Position numbers and translations under genes: made by a program
Shown here: positions 20,993 to 32,190 of the stretch, one piece after another
Position numbering within the stretch: position 1 is the stretch's first letter
Layout of the letters: every line of letters begins with the position of its first letter
Notes under the pieces: generated by a model
What the model saw: the letters and a program-made list of their open reading frames with translations, nothing else
The model's database searches: none
Told to the model about the DNA's origin: nothing
Source of the DNA: Oikopleura dioica
Taxonomy: Eukaryota > Chordata > Appendicularia > Copelata > Oikopleuridae
Length of the DNA stretch: 64,000 nucleotides
Assembly: GCA_907165135.1 (NCBI GenBank)
Contig: OU015570.1
Location: 868,001-932,000 of the forward strand
Direction: 5' to 3'

Positions 20993-21964
20993 CAGTTTTT
21001 TTCCTCTTTTGTGGACCCCAAGTTTGTGGACATTTTTTCCATTTTAAGGCCTTTAACCGCGTGGGACGAATCCGCGCGTATGAGCGCGGGACGAATTGTA
21101 CATTCCATTGTAGTTTAAGCGAAAACTTGAATAACTCGCGACTCGCTCATCCGATTCCCGCCAAATTTACAGACAATACTAAATCGAATACAGGCTTTCA
21201 TAATTTCAACTTAAATTTCCGTTTTACTGTCTGCAAACCTCATTCTCATATTACTTGTAGCTCTTGTTTTGACCGTTTGAGTTGATTTCGCATTGAATTT
21301 TTGTAAATATTATTCAAAATTCGAAATCTCCAGTATCGAAAACCTATATTTTCAATTTGAAAAAATAAAAATCCCAATTGAGACCTGAATTACGAGTGAG
21401 AAAAGGAGCGCAGCGCGAAGTAGGTCAGAGTTAATCCGCTGCAGAGCGCTGGTGGTGCGCGATAATTCGGTGAAATTTTAAAGAGCGAGAGATTAAGGAT
21501 GTGCAAAGGCGCATTTCAATTTTCAGATCTATACGATCAGTAGTTTTTGAACTAGGGCTCTACAAAGTCTTAAACTACATTGGAATGTACAATTCGTCCC
21601 ACGCGGTTAAGTGGGACACTTTATAAAAGATGCTGTTCCAAGTTTGTGGACATTTTTTCGCGGAAAGAAATAAAAAAGACAATTTTTTTTGTGTTGAGAT
21701 TAATTCTCGCTAATCAAGATCGAGTTGTTCATTGTTTACGAAAAAAAAACAACATTAAAGGTTGAACTAGAGACAAAGGGGCCTTTGTCAGTCTTTCAGG
21801 AGCATAAATGCAAAGTCTAGAAAACCATTCGGCGTACTCAAATCTCAAAAAAAAAATTTAGCGATTTCGATGGGACATTTTTTCGGAAGACGTTGCCCAA
21901 GTTTGTGGACATTTTTCGAAAATTTTGGGACAAAAAATGTCCACAAAAGAGGAAAAGAACTGTA
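20993..21964. mobile_element. MITE of the CAGTT..AACTG family carrying a nested insertion
   Basis: TA-flanked; ends CAGTTTTTTTCCTCTTTTG and complement. Sequence outside the insertion matches the uninterrupted 406-bp copy at 24088-24493 (inverted). Confidence 0.85.
21057..21606. mobile_element. 550-bp piggyBac-like MITE (TTAA, CCGCGTGGGACGAAT)
   Basis: TTAA at 21053-21056 and 21607-21610; ends CCGCGTGGGACGAAT and complement; subterminal GTACATTCCA repeats. The copy at 24.43 kb shows the single TTAA of the empty site. TTAA duplication is the mark of piggyBac. Confidence 0.8.
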
Positions 21965-22438
21965 AGTATAAAAAACCAGAGCAGGAATTTGACTAGCGTC
22001 AGGAGACCGGTACCAGGGTACTTTATTTATGCCCTATTATAGTACAAATTTTTGAAAAACGTCGCATTTAGTAAAAATTTAAAAATAGGGACGAATTTAG
22101 TAGAAGTCTCGTTGGAAAATACACATTCTAGAGATTGTTTCGCAAAAAAAGGCCGACAATAGTACAAATCCGACTTTAGTACAAATCCGACAATTATTAC
22201 CAGAGTTCGAAATCTGGTAGAAAATCCGTGCTCCCGCTCCCTCCCTGCTCCCTCACCCTGAAAAAAGGGAGCTCCCTCGAAAAAAACCCACGCTCCTGCT
22301 CCCTCCCTGCTCCCAAAAAAGGGAGCTCCCTTTGGGAGCTCCCAATTTTGCTCCCTTTTTTCAAATTTCAAAAATTTTCGAAAGTTTTTCATTTTATTAA
22401 GTAAACTCTAAGTAGCAACACCATCGTTGTTATGGTTA
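21965..22438. repeat. Remnant with GGGAGCTCCC palindromes
   Basis: 22018-22200 repeats AGTACAAATCCGACTTTAGT motifs that reappear inverted at 23815-23880, flanking the Penelope-like locus. 22220-22350 has GGGAGCTCCC/GCTCCCTCCC repeats; weaker ones recur at 23515-23560. Probably the ends of the element into which the Penelope-like sequence inserted. Confidence 0.45.
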
Positions 22439-23790
22439 TTGCATATCGATTTCGGCCCTTTAGACCATCTTCAGTGCAAAGAGAACTAGAAAAAGAGGAA
22501 ATGTAACCCAATTGTAAACTCCTTTCTAAGCAAATATCTTCAAGCAAAAGTCCTCCGGAGGATTTTCCCAAGGCTGAAATATCGTATTTCAACCTCGAAA
22601 ACCTTAAATATCTTACGATTCCCAACTCGACAAAGAGTGATTGACACTCCTATTTGTAGATTAGACTCTGCGCTATTATAATCAAGAAAGTTTTACGCTT
22701 CAAGTACAACTTTACTGTCTTAAAATCTTGATTGAAATTCATAGAAAGGTGAAATTTTGGCGGTTGTTGAACTTTGAACGGGAATTTTTCCAAGAAAACC
22801 CTGATGAAATTCAATCAATGATCTCTTAAAATGAAGCTTAGAGTCTGCTCTTTAGGTTTAATAATCAAGCGATCAAAAAATGTGACTACAGTAAAATTTT
22901 TCTTAATAAAAACAATGATAACCCAAAAAAACTCTCGAAAATCCTCAAAATTGCCTGTAAATTTTTTCTAGTTAGGTTTCAAGCTTCACTGTAATGGAAT
23001 AAAATATGTTTTTTGACCTGAAGAATTCGATAAAAGTGAAATGGGCGAATAAAAAAATCTGACCCTGATCCATGCCGGACCCTATTATATAGCGATGATA
23101 AAGAAAGTATAAATTGGCATAATGGCAAATAGGCGAATTTCGTGAATGACTTCAATGTTTTCTTATTAAAATTATATAACCAAATCTAGGTCAATTTAAG
23201 GCTATTTATTTATATCAAATTTCAGACGAGACATTTAAAAATAAATCGAAACAAAAAATGTCTCTTCTAATAAAAATCTGAGCAAATACGGTATCTTAAT
23301 TAGTAATTATGCTTATCATCTGAGAAAAATACATTTTGTTGAAATTATTAAAGTCAAACTAGATGTGATTTTGGCTATATATTTATATGAAATTTTAAAA
23401 GAGACGTTTCTAAATATATCTAGTCAGAAAAACGTCTCTTCTAAGAAAAATACTATAAAGTTAGCGTTTCTCATTTTTCGGTGCGCAGAGTAGATTCTGG
23501 ACTAAAAATTGTTGAGCTCCCAATTTACTCCTGCCCTGGAAACCTGTGCTCCTGCTCCTTCGCTCAGTGCCGTTATAATCTCCAGAACATGAAAAAGTCT
23601 CTAGACTTTTTCAAAAAATTCTCTAGATACTCCTTTACCGGTGCCCTTTCTGTCAAATTTTACTCACTCGGGCTCTGTCCCGTTTCACCGTAAGTTAATT
23701 GTACTTTTTCTGTATTTATCGATCCAGTCAGTTGCCTGAAGATGGCCTTGAAGGCCGAAAGCTTGCAAATAAAATTTCAAAAACTACATT
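22439..23790. mobile_element. Second Penelope-like locus with inverted terminal hairpin motifs
   Basis: CTGAAGATGGTCT..GGGCCGAAATC (minus, about 22450-22485) and CTGAAGATGGCCTTGAAGGC (plus, about 23739) point outward at the two ends. They match the motif in the 5-6 kb arms. The interior has no recognisable reverse transcriptase or endonuclease, only short frames. Confidence 0.45.
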
Positions 23791-24087
23791 ATTGAAGACG
23801 TCAACCCAAATAACCAAATCCGACAAAAGTACAAAAATAATATTTGTACTAAAGTCGGATTTCTACTAAAATCGCTCCCGTCGCCCAATAACACGAAGAA
23901 CCTGAATATGTCGCGAATGTCACGAATGTAACGAAGGTCACGAAAACATGTCTTCTTCGTGAGATATTCAGGAAAATTCTAGTTCTTTTTCTTTATAAAT
24001 TCGATTTAGAGCTGGTATTATGAAAAATTATACAAAATTAAATTCTATTCAGTCCTTTTTGACTTTTTTGCTCTTTTAATTATATTA

Positions 24088-24493
24088 CAGTTCTTTTCCT
24101 CTTTTGTGGACATTTTTGTCCCAAAATTTTCGAAAAATGTCCACAAACTTGGGCAACGTCTTCCGAAAAAATGTCCCATCGAAATCGCTTAAATTTTTTG
24201 AGATTTGAGTACGCCGAATGGTTTTCTAGACTTTGCATTTATGCTCCTGAAAGACTGACAAAGGCCCCTTTGTCTCTAGTTCAACCTTTAATTTTGTTTT
24301 TTCGTAAACAATGAACAACTCGATCTTGATTAGCAAGAATTAATCTCAACACAAAAAAATTGTCTTTTTATTTCTTTCCGCGAAAAAATGTCCACAAACT
24401 TGGAACAGCATCTTTTATAAAGTGTCCCACTTAAAGGCCTTAAAATGGAAAAAATGTCCACAAACTTGGGGTCCACAAAGAGGAAAAAAACTG
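24088..24493. mobile_element. 406-bp MITE of the CAGTT..AACTG family (uninterrupted)
   Basis: TA-flanked; ends CAGTTCTTTTCCTCTTTTG and GAGGAAAAAAACTG. Serves as the empty-site reference for the nested copies at 20993 and 48287. Confidence 0.85.
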
Positions 24494-24554
24494 TATATAA
24501 TATAATTTATAATAAAGGCCATATTTCCATCAGAGTAACAGGGTTGCCGACATG

Positions 24555-24824
24555 TTTGTCGAAAATTATTTTTCAAAGAATGAAAGAAAGAATCACCATG
24601 AGTTCAATTCAAAGAGCATACATGTATTTTGGAAAAAGCCAAGATTCATACTTGGGTCGGCAAAAGAAATATGCGATAACTCTGTGAACCTTCATTTATC
24701 ATTTGTTGTCCCGAGAAAAAGAAAAATTGCTGTCATCCAATTCGAGACAAAAATATCAATTTTAAGGCCACTTTTGAAATTCGCTGTGATCCGAAAATCG
24801 GCCTTAAAAGTGCTTCTCACTGTC
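24555..24824 (+). mobile_element. Truncated right end of the CAGTGAAAACC family
   Basis: Matches 57880-58110 (AAAGAAAGAATCACCATGAG, TATGCGATAA, AATTCGAGAC) and ends CGGCCTTAAAAGTGCTTCTC then ACTG. Left end missing. Confidence 0.6.
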
Positions 24825-25560
24825 ATGAAGCTCCGAAATATAGCTTCCTCAAAGAAATTTCTAGAATGGACTTAAAACAAAACAACATGTTTTGGCTTTC
24901 GTGACATATTCAGGAATCGTGACATCCGTGACATATTCAGTGGCGACGCACTAACAAGATGTTTGTCTTATGTTACAAGTTATGTAGTTAAATCGAATTC
25001 CTTGATTTTTCTTATCCTTTTTATCATCTTTTTTTATCATCTTTTTCTTATCATCTTTTTCTTATCATCCTTAAAATGCTTATAAAAAATATATTAAATC
25101 ATTTATATGAACAACTGGATTTTCCCCTGCGCCGCCTGGAGTCAGGTATAATTTATACCTAATTTTTCGAAACCTGTAAAATCTCCATTTATAAAAATAA
25201 GAGTCAAAATACAATTCCTTGAGAAGAAAGTATCACGAAAAACTTCTTTATGAAGCCTAGGCTAGGGAGACCGGGGGCTGTTTCCTTACACCGACCTGGT
25301 CGGTGCAAGGATAATCGTATTGTTATGATATTGTAAGGATATGAATCATCATATCATATGATCGGTCCATCTTTATCCTTACACCGACCAAATCCAAACA
25401 CCAACCCTATCCTTATTAGAACATTTTTGTCGTTAGAAGAAGTAGGAAACAGAGGATGATGGAGATTTTTCTCAAAAAAATTTTTTTAAGCGATTTGGAT
25501 GGGACATTTTTTGGCAGCGTGTATCAAATATCACTTTAACCGGCGCTAGAGGCGTACAAA
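24825..25560. other. No gene; simple repeat and MITE scraps
   Basis: 25015-25070 is (CTTTTTCTTATCAT)n. 25144-25166 is a GGTATAATTTATACC palindrome also present near 52410. 25440-25520 matches the interior of the 7823 MITE. Confidence 0.45.
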
Positions 25561-26240
25561 CAAAGCAAACTAGGTATACCCCTTAACTTCTCAATACACG
25601 GGGTCGGTAAAACCGACCACGGCGGATTTGGCCCCCAATTACTTCAAAGGTGGTAATCCTTTTGACCTAATTTTGGAATGAGCACTTGCATGAACAAACC
25701 GAACCACTCTGACGCGCTTTTTTAAGGTTGGGGTATTTAAATCTCGCACTAACTTCTTTTTGGGCCCGGAACACCATATATATTTAGAATCAGTAGGAAA
25801 TCTAGAAACTTGACCATAACCGATTCTCAAAAATCACTTCTGGTAGCGATTCTAGAGCCGGAAGTTGATGAAAATTGGTAGTAATGCTAGAGTGAGACCT
25901 ATCAAATTAATGCTCAGAAGATTTTGACTCATCCTAGAATAAATATATCAGAAGAAACAGTCTCAATCGTGGTCAAACCCACCGGTAAAATCATGTTAAA
26001 AAGACATAAAATGATGAAATTCTTTTCAGTTTTTTCGGTTGGTTTGATCCCCTTTGGTGTCGATTCTTTTCTTAAATGATAGGAAATCGTCTGAGCATCA
26101 ATTTGATAGGTCACACTTCACCCTAACACCTAAATTTCATCAATTTCCGGCTCTAGAATCGCTACCGGAAGTGATTTTTGAGAATCGGTTATGGTCAAGT
26201 TTCTAGATTTTTCTTACTGATTCTAAATATACCGTTGCGC
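25561..26240. repeat. Inverted-repeat element with CCGGAAGT-type arms
   Basis: Arms 25785-25880 and 26128-26235 are inverted copies (TTTCTAGAAACTTGACCATAACC). The block at 25720-25775 recurs inverted at 28561-28625. Several layers of insertion; ends not resolved. No coding signal. Confidence 0.5.
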
Positions 26241-26562
26241 TCTCACTTTTTAGGCGGTGAAAAATCTGGGTCTGAAGCCCTCTCAGACCGAGATTTAGCG
26301 CGAGGCGTGTATTTTCTGAGACGTACAACACCTACCACACTCCCCGCAGCTCAGAGCTTTGCCGAGCGCGCACCAATCAGAGCGCGGAGTGAAATAAGCG
26401 CCCTCACTCGGAAATAAAATCAAGAATCAAAGTTTATTAAAATAAACGGTTTTTGACAGTGTTGATGAATTAAAAACTTATTTTTGCTTAAAAGGCGGTT
26501 GTTTTTATACATAATAATAATATAGTTACATATAATAAAGTTTAAATAAATTGATCGATTAA

Positions 26563-28185
26563 ATTTTATTGGCTTTTCCACACTCAATCCCGGCTTCACC
26601 CACTTCAATCTTTGCTTCAACAACTTCGATCCTAGCTTAACAGACGTCAATCCTGGTCGCTCCAGCGTCAATCCCGGCTTCTTAAGATCCGATCGGGGCG
26701 TCACTTTCTTCAATCCTAGCTTCTCAGATCCCAGTCCCGGCTTTTCAGTTGTCTATTATTTCTTCTTGAATAATGATCATGGCTTCTCCAAGATTAAATT
26801 GACGCCGTGATTGAAACTGATGAAGCTGGGATTAACGCTGAAAAAGTCGGTATTGACGTCAAAGATTCTTTGACAAAGAACCCGGGATCGACATTCGAAA
26901 ATCCAGAATCGGCAGACTCCTGAATTGGCTATTTAAGAAACTCAGGATTTTGAGAAATCCAGGATTTGAGAAATGCGGGATTTTGGGAAATGCGGGAGCA
27001 GAAAAAGAAAAGGGTTGAAAATTCCAGCGGCGAGAAGCAAAAAAAATTTGGCGAGAAAAAAGCAGTCAAAATCGCGTTAATGAAGAACCATTTTCGTGGA
27101 AATGCACCAAAAAACGCATTTTTACAATTATAATTATTTCAACCCAATATCTCATTTTAATCAAATAATTTGAGGCTCAACAATGTCCGTGCGAGACCCA
27201 TTTTGGCAAAAACCGTGGGGAGCTCTTAAAAAGAAAAATAAAAGAAAGACCATAAGTCTTTTGAAAACTGGGACAGTTGGAATTTTATATACGATGGGTG
27301 AGGGCGGGGTTGGGGACTTCACTGAGATTGATCACCTCAGAGTTCCCAGCCATTGTCAAGCCCCTTAAATTAAAAATCAAGAATCGGGGCTGAGACGGCC
27401 CGAAGGGCCGTCAAGCCCTTAAATTTAAAAATTAAAAAGAGTGAGCTGAGTGAACTGATTTTCGAAAATGAATTTATCTGCTCAGCTCTGCTCAGACAAT
27501 TATCACTCAGCTCAGCTTAGGCTAGCTCAATTATTCACGAACATGATCTATTCTGCTTAGCTTAGCTTAGCTCAGACAAGTTTCATTCAGCTCAGCTTAA
27601 GGATTATAACATATTTTCACTACTTAAAAACAGTAAAATACAGCTCAACCCAGCTCACTCAGCTCAGCTCACCTCTAATTAGGGTGCGCTCAGCTAAGCT
27701 CAGCTCAATAACCTCTCAAAATGGCCAGCTCAGCTCAGCTCAGTGAGCTCCAAAATTGGCGTGCTCAGCTCAGCTCAGAGAATTTATCACTCATGGCAGC
27801 TCAGCTCAGCTCATTAAAAATAAAGCCAAATTTGCAACTCTGGTGGGAGATGGGAGCTGAGATTTTTGAAAATTTCGAGCTCTTATCTTAATCCTGGGTT
27901 AATCGATTTCTATCTGGGCTTTTCCAGCGGCTATCCAATCTTGGGAAGTCATGATCGACATTCGAGAAGCATGATTTGCAACTGAGAAGCCGAGACTGAG
28001 GTCTTAGAAGCTAGGATTCAAGTAAATGACGCTTGGATCGGCATAATGAAGCCGGGATCGACGCTGGAGATGCAATAATTGACGTTTGAGTCACAAGGAT
28101 TGACGTCTGAAAGCTATGATCGAAGTTGTTGAAGCCGGGATTGAAGTTGATGAAGCCGGGACTGACTGTGGAGAAGCCAATAAAA
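26563..28185. mobile_element. Foldback element whose arms are a ~21-bp minisatellite
   Basis: Ends TTTTATTGGCTTTTCCACA and CCAATAAAA-complement. Both arms (26563-26770 and about 27990-28185) are degenerate tandem GGGATTGA-GTTG-GAAGCC units in opposite orientation. A related array lies at 60331-60430. The interior is a 27.4-27.8 kb AGCTC array and AT-rich sequence without genes. Confidence 0.6.
27440..27825 (+). repeat. AGCTC/CAGCTCAGCTCA simple-sequence array
   Basis: Imperfect pentamer array of AGCTC, interrupted by short AT-rich spacers, about 380 bases. Many AGCT palindromes. No ORF. Confidence 0.85.
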
Positions 28186-28773
28186 ACAGTTTTATCGTCA
28201 ATCATTGATTGACAATCAATCTAAATTAATTCGCATCGCCGTTAGCCAAAGGCGACTATTTTGTTTATAAGAGGATGAAAAAGGTATATCAATAGAGCCA
28301 GCATAAATATGCAGAAAAAACTGCACAAGAAAATGTCTTTTTACTAAAATAAATTTATCAAAGAAGAGTTCCTAATTAACAAAGGAAGATTTTTTGCATT
28401 CCTAGAGCGCGCTGCTCCTTAGCGCCCCCACAAGGCCGACCCTCAAGTCAATTTTTCCCCTGCTTCGAGATGTTACGTCATTCCGAGTAATAACCACACC
28501 GCAGGCTCAAGTGAAAGTGCGCCTGAATTTTTAGCGCACCGCCCCGCGAGTGAAATCGCAACGGTATATGGTGTTCCGGGCCTAAAATGAAGTTAGTGGG
28601 AGATTTAAATACCCCAACCTTAAAAAAGTTAACGTATACAATAGCGCGCCCAGTCAACGGGTTAATAAACTGATGATTTTATGCCAAAATCTGGAGATAA
28701 TTTAGACTCCCGCTACTGACACCCTTTATTATGAGTTCTCATTTTTCTGGTGGTCAGAGTATTTAAATAACAT
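28186..28773. other. No gene; repeat scraps
   Basis: 28561-28625 is the inverted relative of 25720-25775. AGTCAACGGGTTAA at about 28665 resembles an end of a TTAA-type element. Confidence 0.35.
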
Positions 28774-29183
28774 AGGTCATTCCCTTGTTACCAGGATAAA
28801 CATCGGCGAAAATCAAAATTTAGCAGGATAGACCTCTGGCAAAGGGCACCCTCGGTAGCAGCATAAACTTTGGCAAAAGGGGTAATTGTCAGCAGGGTAA
28901 ACTTTGGCACTCAATTAACAGGGTTGAATGAATCAGCATTGCTCCCTCACGGAGCGGGTTTGAATGGCGCGCACAAATGGGCTATGATTTCCGCCGCTGA
29001 TTTCACGCTGGAGGCGTTCACTTATGATTGACCTACCCTGTTAATTGAGTGCCAAAGTTTACCCTGCTAACAATGACCCCTTTGCCAAAGTTTATGCTGC
29101 TTACGAGGGTGCCCTTTGCCAGAGGTCTATCCTGCTAAATTTTGATTTTCGCCGACGTTTATCCTGGTAACAAGGGATGACCT
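28774..29183. mobile_element. 410-bp foldback MITE with ~150-bp arms
   Basis: AGGTCAT(T)CCCTTGTTACC at the left is mirrored exactly at the right. Arms 28774-28924 and 29035-29183 carry repeated GGYAAA-type units (CAGGATAAAC, AGCAGGATAGACC, AGCAGGGTAAAC). Central 110 bases unpaired. No ORF. Confidence 0.8.
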
Positions 29184-29189
29184 TTGTTA

Positions 29190-29600
29190 CCGTTGTTTTC
29201 CATCTTAAGAGCGCCCAACTTAAGAGCGTTTTTAAGATTTTTATTCAAAATCAAAAAATTTTTAGACTCACAGTGAATCATTTATTAAAAAATTTGTAAT
29301 CTTTGACTGCTTTTCTGGACATTTCGAAGTCAAAGGTTTTGCAGTGTCGGTGCTCTCTGTCACTTGAACTTGAGGCTCTTCTTCAATCTCCTTCGGGGTC
29401 GCGGCTTGTGTTTCATCAATTTGAAGCGCCAGGAAATGCTCGATCAGATTTTCCTCCATAATTCTTCTTTCAATAAAGCTCCATCACACTCTTCCTACCA
29501 TCTCTTCGTTTTGGCGCCTTCACTAGAATCTGCCGATATTCTTTCTTCTCTGCAAAGGAAATGTGAATTCTTTTCTCGTTTCCTGCAATCTTTTCCCTAA
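29190..29600 (-). pseudogene. Tigger-like element C, transposase C-terminus (uninterrupted copy)
   Basis: Minus-strand codons read EYRQILVKAPKRRDGRK, then (next frame) EENLIEHFLALQIDETQA and a Ser/Thr-rich tail to about 29268. It is the inverted counterpart of 10150-12045 and keeps the empty target for the insertion there. TIR-side CTTAAGAGCG repeats at 29205-29245. Only the last part of the transposase remains and the reading frame shifts at least once. Confidence 0.55.
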
Positions 29601-30322
29601 AATTTTTGCTAAGCGGGGAACCACTTAAGAGTTTTTTGTGACCACTCTCTCATTTTATGTTTTCGAAAATATTTCGTTTCAAATTTCCTTTCACCAATAA
29701 AATTCTTAAAATGGTAGGTGTTTAAATTTGGCGGGTGTAAGGATATGGTCGGTGTAAGGATGTTGGCTCTCGAATGACTGCAAACACACAAACACGGTCT
29801 AGCGTAGGAAAAAGTACTGGTATATTTGTAGTGCTCCGAAGAGCAAGCGAGAACAAAGTGAGAAAAGTGCAGAGCGCTCTGCAATAAATACGTAGCGTGA
29901 GGAAAACATAAAAAAAGATCGTATCATGATCGGCTTCTTTCGAGAACCACGACAAGGATATGATCGGTGTAAGGAAACATCCCGCGGGTCTCCTTCTTTT
30001 ATTTTCTCATATAAACAAAGCTTTACGGCATTCGAATTTCCGCCTACTTTTTATGATCCTCATCAATATCTTTCGACATATTTTGGAATAAGAATTTCGT
30101 TCCGCCATCATCCTTATCTTGTTAAATTTTCACAATTAACTGCATCATGTTAACTTTATTGCAGATTTATTTTTGTCCCAACTGATTTATTCCAATCTAT
30201 TTTTCGGGTCATTCTATGGCCTATTAAGTTTCCCTGTGCTCTGATGATAATTTTGATGGATCAGAAAGTTGCCAAGCGCGAAGTGTATAAAGGCCGTCTA
30301 CGCCAAAAGTAAGGCTGGATTT
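29601..30322. other. No recognisable gene
   Basis: 29735-29765 and 29950-29975 repeat a GGATATGGTCGGTGTAAGGA motif also seen near 25280-25320 (CTTACACCGACC); probably MITE ends. Frames are short and overlapping. Confidence 0.4.
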
Positions 30323-30721
30323 GGGGCGCACTGACTATGTCGTCGAATGTCGTCGAATGTCGTCGAATGTAGTCGTTTTTTCTGAAATTCAAAAAATAAA
30401 AGAAAAATTTTAAATTTTGAAAACAAAGCGTTCTAGAGATTCCAATTAGCCGAACAGTCGGTTGCTCTTAGCAAGAGCGAGAGTTGGGCCCCGCCAACCT
30501 AATGAGTTCTCTACCAGAATATGCGCGCGTAAGGGCCTTTGGCCCGTCGCGTGCTCATCAAATTGATGACTTTGGCTCATTTTGGACGTTTCTAGGGCTC
30601 ACGGCCGAGTATCGAATGTTTTACACATTTCCATGATTATTTTCTAGAATACACTTGTTCTTGAAATTTTGTTACTTTTCGCCAAAAACGACGACATGCG
30701 ACGACATAGTCAGTGTCGACC
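30323..30721. mobile_element. 399-bp MITE with 8-bp duplication and GTCGTCGAAT repeats
   Basis: CTGGATTT at 30315-30322 and 30722-30729. Ends share CACTGACTATGTCGTCG in inverted orientation. Three GTCGTCGAAT units at the left end. A related end (GCACTGACTATGGTCCGAAT) lies at about 31153. hAT or Mutator type by duplication length. Confidence 0.7.
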
Positions 30722-30729
30722 CTGGATTT

Positions 30730-31395
30730 TGAGCCACGGGGCAGGTTGTAGCATCCTGAATGCTACGCGCTCGGCAACGGGTTAACGATCATTTTTACCA
30801 GAAACTAACAATTAAAAAGTACCAGTCCACAATTGGTACCCATTACCAAAAAATGTCAGGATACGGAGCCAAAATTTATTTAAAAAGGTTTATTCGGTTA
30901 ATAAATGGAGTTTCCTCACACTTCAGCCGCGGAGCCGGCATTAGTTTATTGATGAGTCAGAAAAAATGCTTGACTTTTGTTCCGGGTTCCAATTTGGTAC
31001 TGGCACCGTCCGTCTCCCTTAAAGCCCATGTAATTTTCTCAAGGTTCACCCTTATGCGCAAAATTAAAACAGTAATAACAAACAATACGGGTCATACAAA
31101 CAAACACTCCTTGCCCGCGCCCAGTGGTTATAACAGCCCAAAACAGCGTAAGCACTGACTATGGTCCGAATGGTTCGAATGGTAATTGTGAGGAGAAATG
31201 TCGGGCAGACTCAGAGTAAGATTCTTATACTCGTCCTTGACTACGACCTTTACGTAACTACTGTAACATCATGCATCAAGTTCATGCACAACTGCATAAA
31301 TACGGCACCGGGTGCCGCAATAAACCAGTCTCTATTCCATGACATCTTAGCCCGGCATTTCTTCCTCTTACAGTAATGGATTACCAAAAATGGTA
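30730..31395. other. End of a TTAA-type element and unassigned sequence
   Basis: ATGCTACGCGCTCGGCAACGGG followed by TTAA (30782-30785) is the inverse of CCCGTTGCCGAGCG at 33237. No ORF with family features follows. Confidence 0.45.
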
Positions 31396-32122
31396 CCTCG
31401 TGTACCTGATTTAATGCCGCTTTTTGGCACCAAAATTTCGAAAATCCGGTATTAAATTGGAATCGTATGGTTGCCGATCTTGAAATTGATTTGGTCGAGA
31501 TTTTTGGTTATTAATAGAGTCTGTAGGCAGAGTTTTTGTTAACTGCTTTTGATTTTAAGCGATACTACTCAAAACAACATAATGGACAATCAAAAAGGGC
31601 AATTTACAGACGAAATAATTCTGCATTATATTAGAAATAATTCTGCATTATATTAGCATTATATTAGACGAAACAACTTCTATCAAAGAAGGCGCGAGAG
31701 TAGAGTCTCTTTCTGAAAGTCCGTCATCCTCAAAAATAAGTTCCCTACAAGAAGTCGCCCGCAGGGACCGTAGCCCGAAGCGTGCTCCCTATCGGGAACC
31801 CTCGACTCGATTGAACACTATGTAGAATAGCTCTGAATTTGTGCACAATAGTTCTACATTTGTGCAGAATAGTTCTGCATTCGGCAGAATAGTTCTGTTG
31901 AGCGCAGAATAGCTCTTCTTTTTGCAGAATAGTGCCATTTTTTGCAGTGTAGTTCTACATGCAGAAAAGTTTCGACCACCTCTCCGAAAAAAGCGGCATT
32001 AAATTGGAATTTGCAGGTTACCGATTTTTCAAAAAAAGCGGCATTAAATTGGAATTTGCAGGTTACCGATTTTTCAAAAAAAGCGGCATTAAATTGGGCG
32101 GCATTAAATCGGGTACCCGAGG
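31396..32122. mobile_element. Non-autonomous relative of Tigger-like element B
   Basis: TA-flanked; starts CCTCGTGTACCTGATTTAAT and ends with the complement. The left 230 bases match the 5' region of the transposase element at 62566, including the start-codon area (31587 on). The right end has 2.5 copies of a 45-bp GCGGCATTAAATTGG subterminal repeat. An AGAATAGTTCTGC array sits at 31825-31960. Confidence 0.75.
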
Positions 32123-32190
32123 TAATGCATTACCAATTGGTTATTTAGACGAGCGTTTCTCCCAAATCGTCCAGCAAAAAAAGGAAAATA

